Of a stretch of DNA of 6,770 bases, positions 4,958 through 6,770 are shown piece after piece. The notes beneath the pieces are model-generated. The model was not told the origin of the DNA. It worked only from the letters and a program-made list of their open reading frames with translations, and made no database searches. The DNA comes from an uncultured bacterium (GTDB lineage Bacteria; Cyanobacteriota; Vampirovibrionia; Gastranaerophilales; Gastranaerophilaceae): the NCBI GenBank assembly GCA_902489575.1, contig CABUAQ010000096.1, forward strand, positions 1-6,770, in the 5' to 3' direction. Position 1 is the first letter of the stretch. Each line of letters begins with the position of its first letter. The position numbers and the translations under genes were made by a program.

Positions 4958-6727
4958 CTAGTCACGAGATAACACAATAGGCTCAACAGCATACTTAACC
5001 TTGAATTCATCAACTTCATGTTGAAATTCACCATTATCAGCTTCTTTTAAGCGATTTTTAAGAATATGCTTAGGTATTGATGAGTAAATAGATTGAATAA
5101 TATTTGTCGCAATATTAGAACAGTGATCAGAAATTCTTTCTAAATCATTTAGAATTTCTGCATATACAAAACCCCTTCTTATATGTGATTTATCTTTTTT
5201 AACCCGCTTAATATGATTTTTCTTCGCCATATAAGCAATATCATCAACGACCTGTTCTAACGGCTCTACATGGTAAGCCAACTCTAAATTATGCTCGACA
5301 AAAGCATTCACTGTAACATCAAAAACTTCTTTTACTGCATTTACAACATGTTTTAATTCTTCAATCGTTTCAGGGGATAACTTCCAATCCTTCCGGTGCA
5401 TTTTGTTTGCAATATTTAAAATATGTATTGCATGATCTGCAATCTTTTCGAAATCAGAAATTGATAGAATTAACTGAGAAATCTTATTACTATCCTCATC
5501 TGATAATTCTCTGCCGGATAGTTTTTGTAAGAATGATTCCAAAGTGTCCTGATATTTATCAATTAAAACTTCATTTTTGTTAATAACTTCTGCAACTTTT
5601 GGGTTATACTGCTTCAACATTCTAACAGACATTACAAGAGTCTCCCTTGTAACCTTTGCCATTGTTGCTGTAACTTTATAGCACTGTGTAATCGCAAAAG
5701 ATGGGGTAAGCAGAAGCCTTTCATCAATGATAACTTCAGCTTCGTCTTTATCTTCCTTAACAAGTAATAAAGCGAGTTTTTCCAAAGATTTTGCAAAAGG
5801 GAATAAAACCAGAGTTGTCACAAGATTAAATATTGAGTGGACAACCGCTATCCCAAACGGATTAACAGATTCTCCAAACGGATAATTTATAAAATAATGT
5901 CCGAATTCATATATAGGTAAAAAAATTAATGCACCCAATACATTAAATGCTACATGAACAACTGCCACACGCTTTGCATTTGTGTTCACACCAATACTTG
6001 ACAATACTGCGGTAACGCAAGTTCCTATGTTTTGCCCGATAATAATAGGCACAGCCATCGCGTATGAAATACTTCCGGTCATAGATAATGCCTGAAGCAT
6101 CCCTACAGAAGCAGCAGAACTCTGAATAATTGCAGTCACAACAAGCCCTACAAAAAGTCCAAATACAGGGTTGGTAAACATTGTAAGGACTTGAGCAAAT
6201 TTCGGATCATCTGCTAACGGACTCATAGAGGAAGACATCAACCCCATTCCGAACATTAGAATTGAAAACCCTAAGAAAAATGTTCCAATATTTTTGCGTC
6301 TGGACATATTATTTTTGGAGGTCATTATCATCACTACCCCAATTAATGCTAAAATAGGTGTAAAAGACTCAGGCTTTAAAAGTCTTATAAAGAAATTATC
6401 GCTTTGAATACCTGATAAACTTAATATCCATGAAGTTATTGTTGTTCCTACATTAGAACCCATAATAACCCCAATAGCCTGAGACAATTTCATAATGCCG
6501 GAATTAACAAACCCGACAAGCATAACAGTAACAGCAGAAGAACTTTGAACTGCCATTGTAATACCTGCACCAAGTATTAAACTTTTTACGGGATTTGATG
6601 TCATTTTCTCCAGCATTTTTTCCATTTTCCCGCCGGCGATTTTCTCTAATCCGGCAGACATGACTATCATTCCGTACAGAAAGAATGCTAAACCGCCGCA
6701 CAAGGTAAATATCGAAAAAATATCCAT
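4958..6727 (-). CDS. Na+/phosphate cotransporter, NptA/PhoU-domain type
   Basis: This 589-residue inner-membrane protein belongs to the Na/Pi-cotransporter II-related family, which imports phosphate with sodium. The membrane half (about 1-325) has two inverted-repeat units. Each carries a Gln-Ser-Ser motif (QSSSA at 61-65 and QSSAA at 202-206) followed about 30 residues later by a Gly-x-Asn-x-Gly-Thr motif (90-95 and 231-236). Roughly eight hydrophobic segments are visible. The cytoplasmic half (about 340-560) is helical and PhoU-like, with two related acidic motifs, Asp-Phe-Glu-Lys-Ile-Ala-Asp-His (425-432) and Asp-Leu-Glu-Arg-Ile-Ser-Asp-His (528-535), of the kind that bind metal in PhoU. 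Length and domain order are typical of bacterial members and no key motif is missing. The start is supported by GGGGA (6735-6739), seven bases before the ATG. Phosphate is the expected substrate, but members of this family are often not tested. A phosphate-regulated promoter would lie mostly beyond the window edge. Confidence 0.92.
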   Translation of the reverse strand: MDIFSIFTLCGGLAFFLYGMIVMSAGLEKIAGGKMEKMLEKMTSNPVKSLILGAGITMAVQSSSAVTVMLVGFVNSGIMKLSQAIGVIMGSNVGTTITSWILSLSGIQSDNFFIRLLKPESFTPILALIGVVMIMTSKNNMSRRKNIGTFFLGFSILMFGMGLMSSSMSPLADDPKFAQVLTMFTNPVFGLFVGLVVTAIIQSSAASVGMLQALSMTGSISYAMAVPIIIGQNIGTCVTAVLSSIGVNTNAKRVAVVHVAFNVLGALIFLPIYEFGHYFINYPFGESVNPFGIAVVHSIFNLVTTLVLFPFAKSLEKLALLLVKEDKDEAEVIIDERLLLTPSFAITQCYKVTATMAKVTRETLVMSVRMLKQYNPKVAEVINKNEVLIDKYQDTLESFLQKLSGRELSDEDSNKISQLILSISDFEKIADHAIHILNIANKMHRKDWKLSPETIEELKHVVNAVKEVFDVTVNAFVEHNLELAYHVEPLEQVVDDIAYMAKKNHIKRVKKDKSHIRRGFVYAEILNDLERISDHCSNIATNIIQSIYSSIPKHILKNRLKEADNGEFQHEVDEFKVKYAVEPIVLSRD

Positions 6728-6734
6728 CAGTTTA

Positions 6735-6770
6735 TCCCCGCTTCATTCTTATATTCCATATTTGATAAGT
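6735..6770 (-). promoter_or_regulatory. Upstream region of the phosphate transporter, cut by the window edge
   Basis: On the minus strand the ribosome binding site GGGGA (6735-6739) stands seven bases before the ATG. A TATAAG at 6748-6753 could be a -10 element, but its -35 partner would fall at or beyond the end of the window. No Pho-box-like repeat can be judged from the few bases available. Confidence 0.35.

Noticed and set aside
6504..6701. Cys/Arg-rich open frame of 65 codons on the minus strand inside the phosphate transporter
   Set aside because: It is an alternative frame of the transporter's conserved first repeat. Its cysteines come from reading Ser/Ala-rich membrane codons out of frame.
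1..6770. CRISPR array, mobile element, toxin-antitoxin or defence system
   Set aside because: No regularly spaced repeats, terminal inverted repeats, transposase, nuclease or toxin-like genes were found on either strand. The small paralogs do not resemble a toxin-antitoxin pair in size or composition.

Overview
The window is AT-rich, tightly packed bacterial DNA with six confident protein genes. No rRNA, tRNA, CRISPR array, insertion sequence or phage gene is visible. The mix of genes suggests an anaerobic, probably gut-associated bacterium: an [FeFe]-hydrogenase maturase (HydE), a plant/Firmicute-type acyl-ACP thioesterase, an AMP-forming acyl ligase and a NptA-type Na+/phosphate transporter. 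The two small membrane proteins at the left resemble, from memory, lineage-specific hypothetical proteins of non-photosynthetic cyanobacterial relatives (Melainabacteria/Gastranaerophilales). That placement is a guess that I could not test here.

Layout. Positions 1-169 are a very AT-rich leader with phased A-tracts and one candidate promoter. Two plus-strand genes follow (170-724 and 726-1325), separated by one base. They encode small membrane-associated proteins of unknown function that share a clear motif, so they are tandem paralogs. The remaining genes are all on the minus strand. Read in their own direction they are a Na+/phosphate cotransporter with a PhoU-like tail (6727-4958), an acyl-ACP thioesterase (4945-4169), an acyl-CoA/acyl-ACP synthetase (4103-2430) and HydE (2349-1327). 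The hydE stop codon lies one base from the stop of the second paralog, so the two transcription units meet tail to tail with no room for a separate terminator.

How the genes may work together. The thioesterase gene starts 12 bases after the transporter gene ends, and its strong ribosome binding site sits in that gap, so the two are probably co-transcribed and perhaps translationally coupled. The ligase has its own very good extended -10 promoter, whose -35 overlaps the thioesterase stop. The thioesterase would release fatty acids from acyl-ACP and the ligase would re-activate them as acyl-CoA or acyl-ACP. A minus-strand terminator-like hairpin ends the ligase unit just ahead of hydE, which makes hydE look like a separate unit. 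The most promising uncharacterised item is the tandem paralog pair at the left end.
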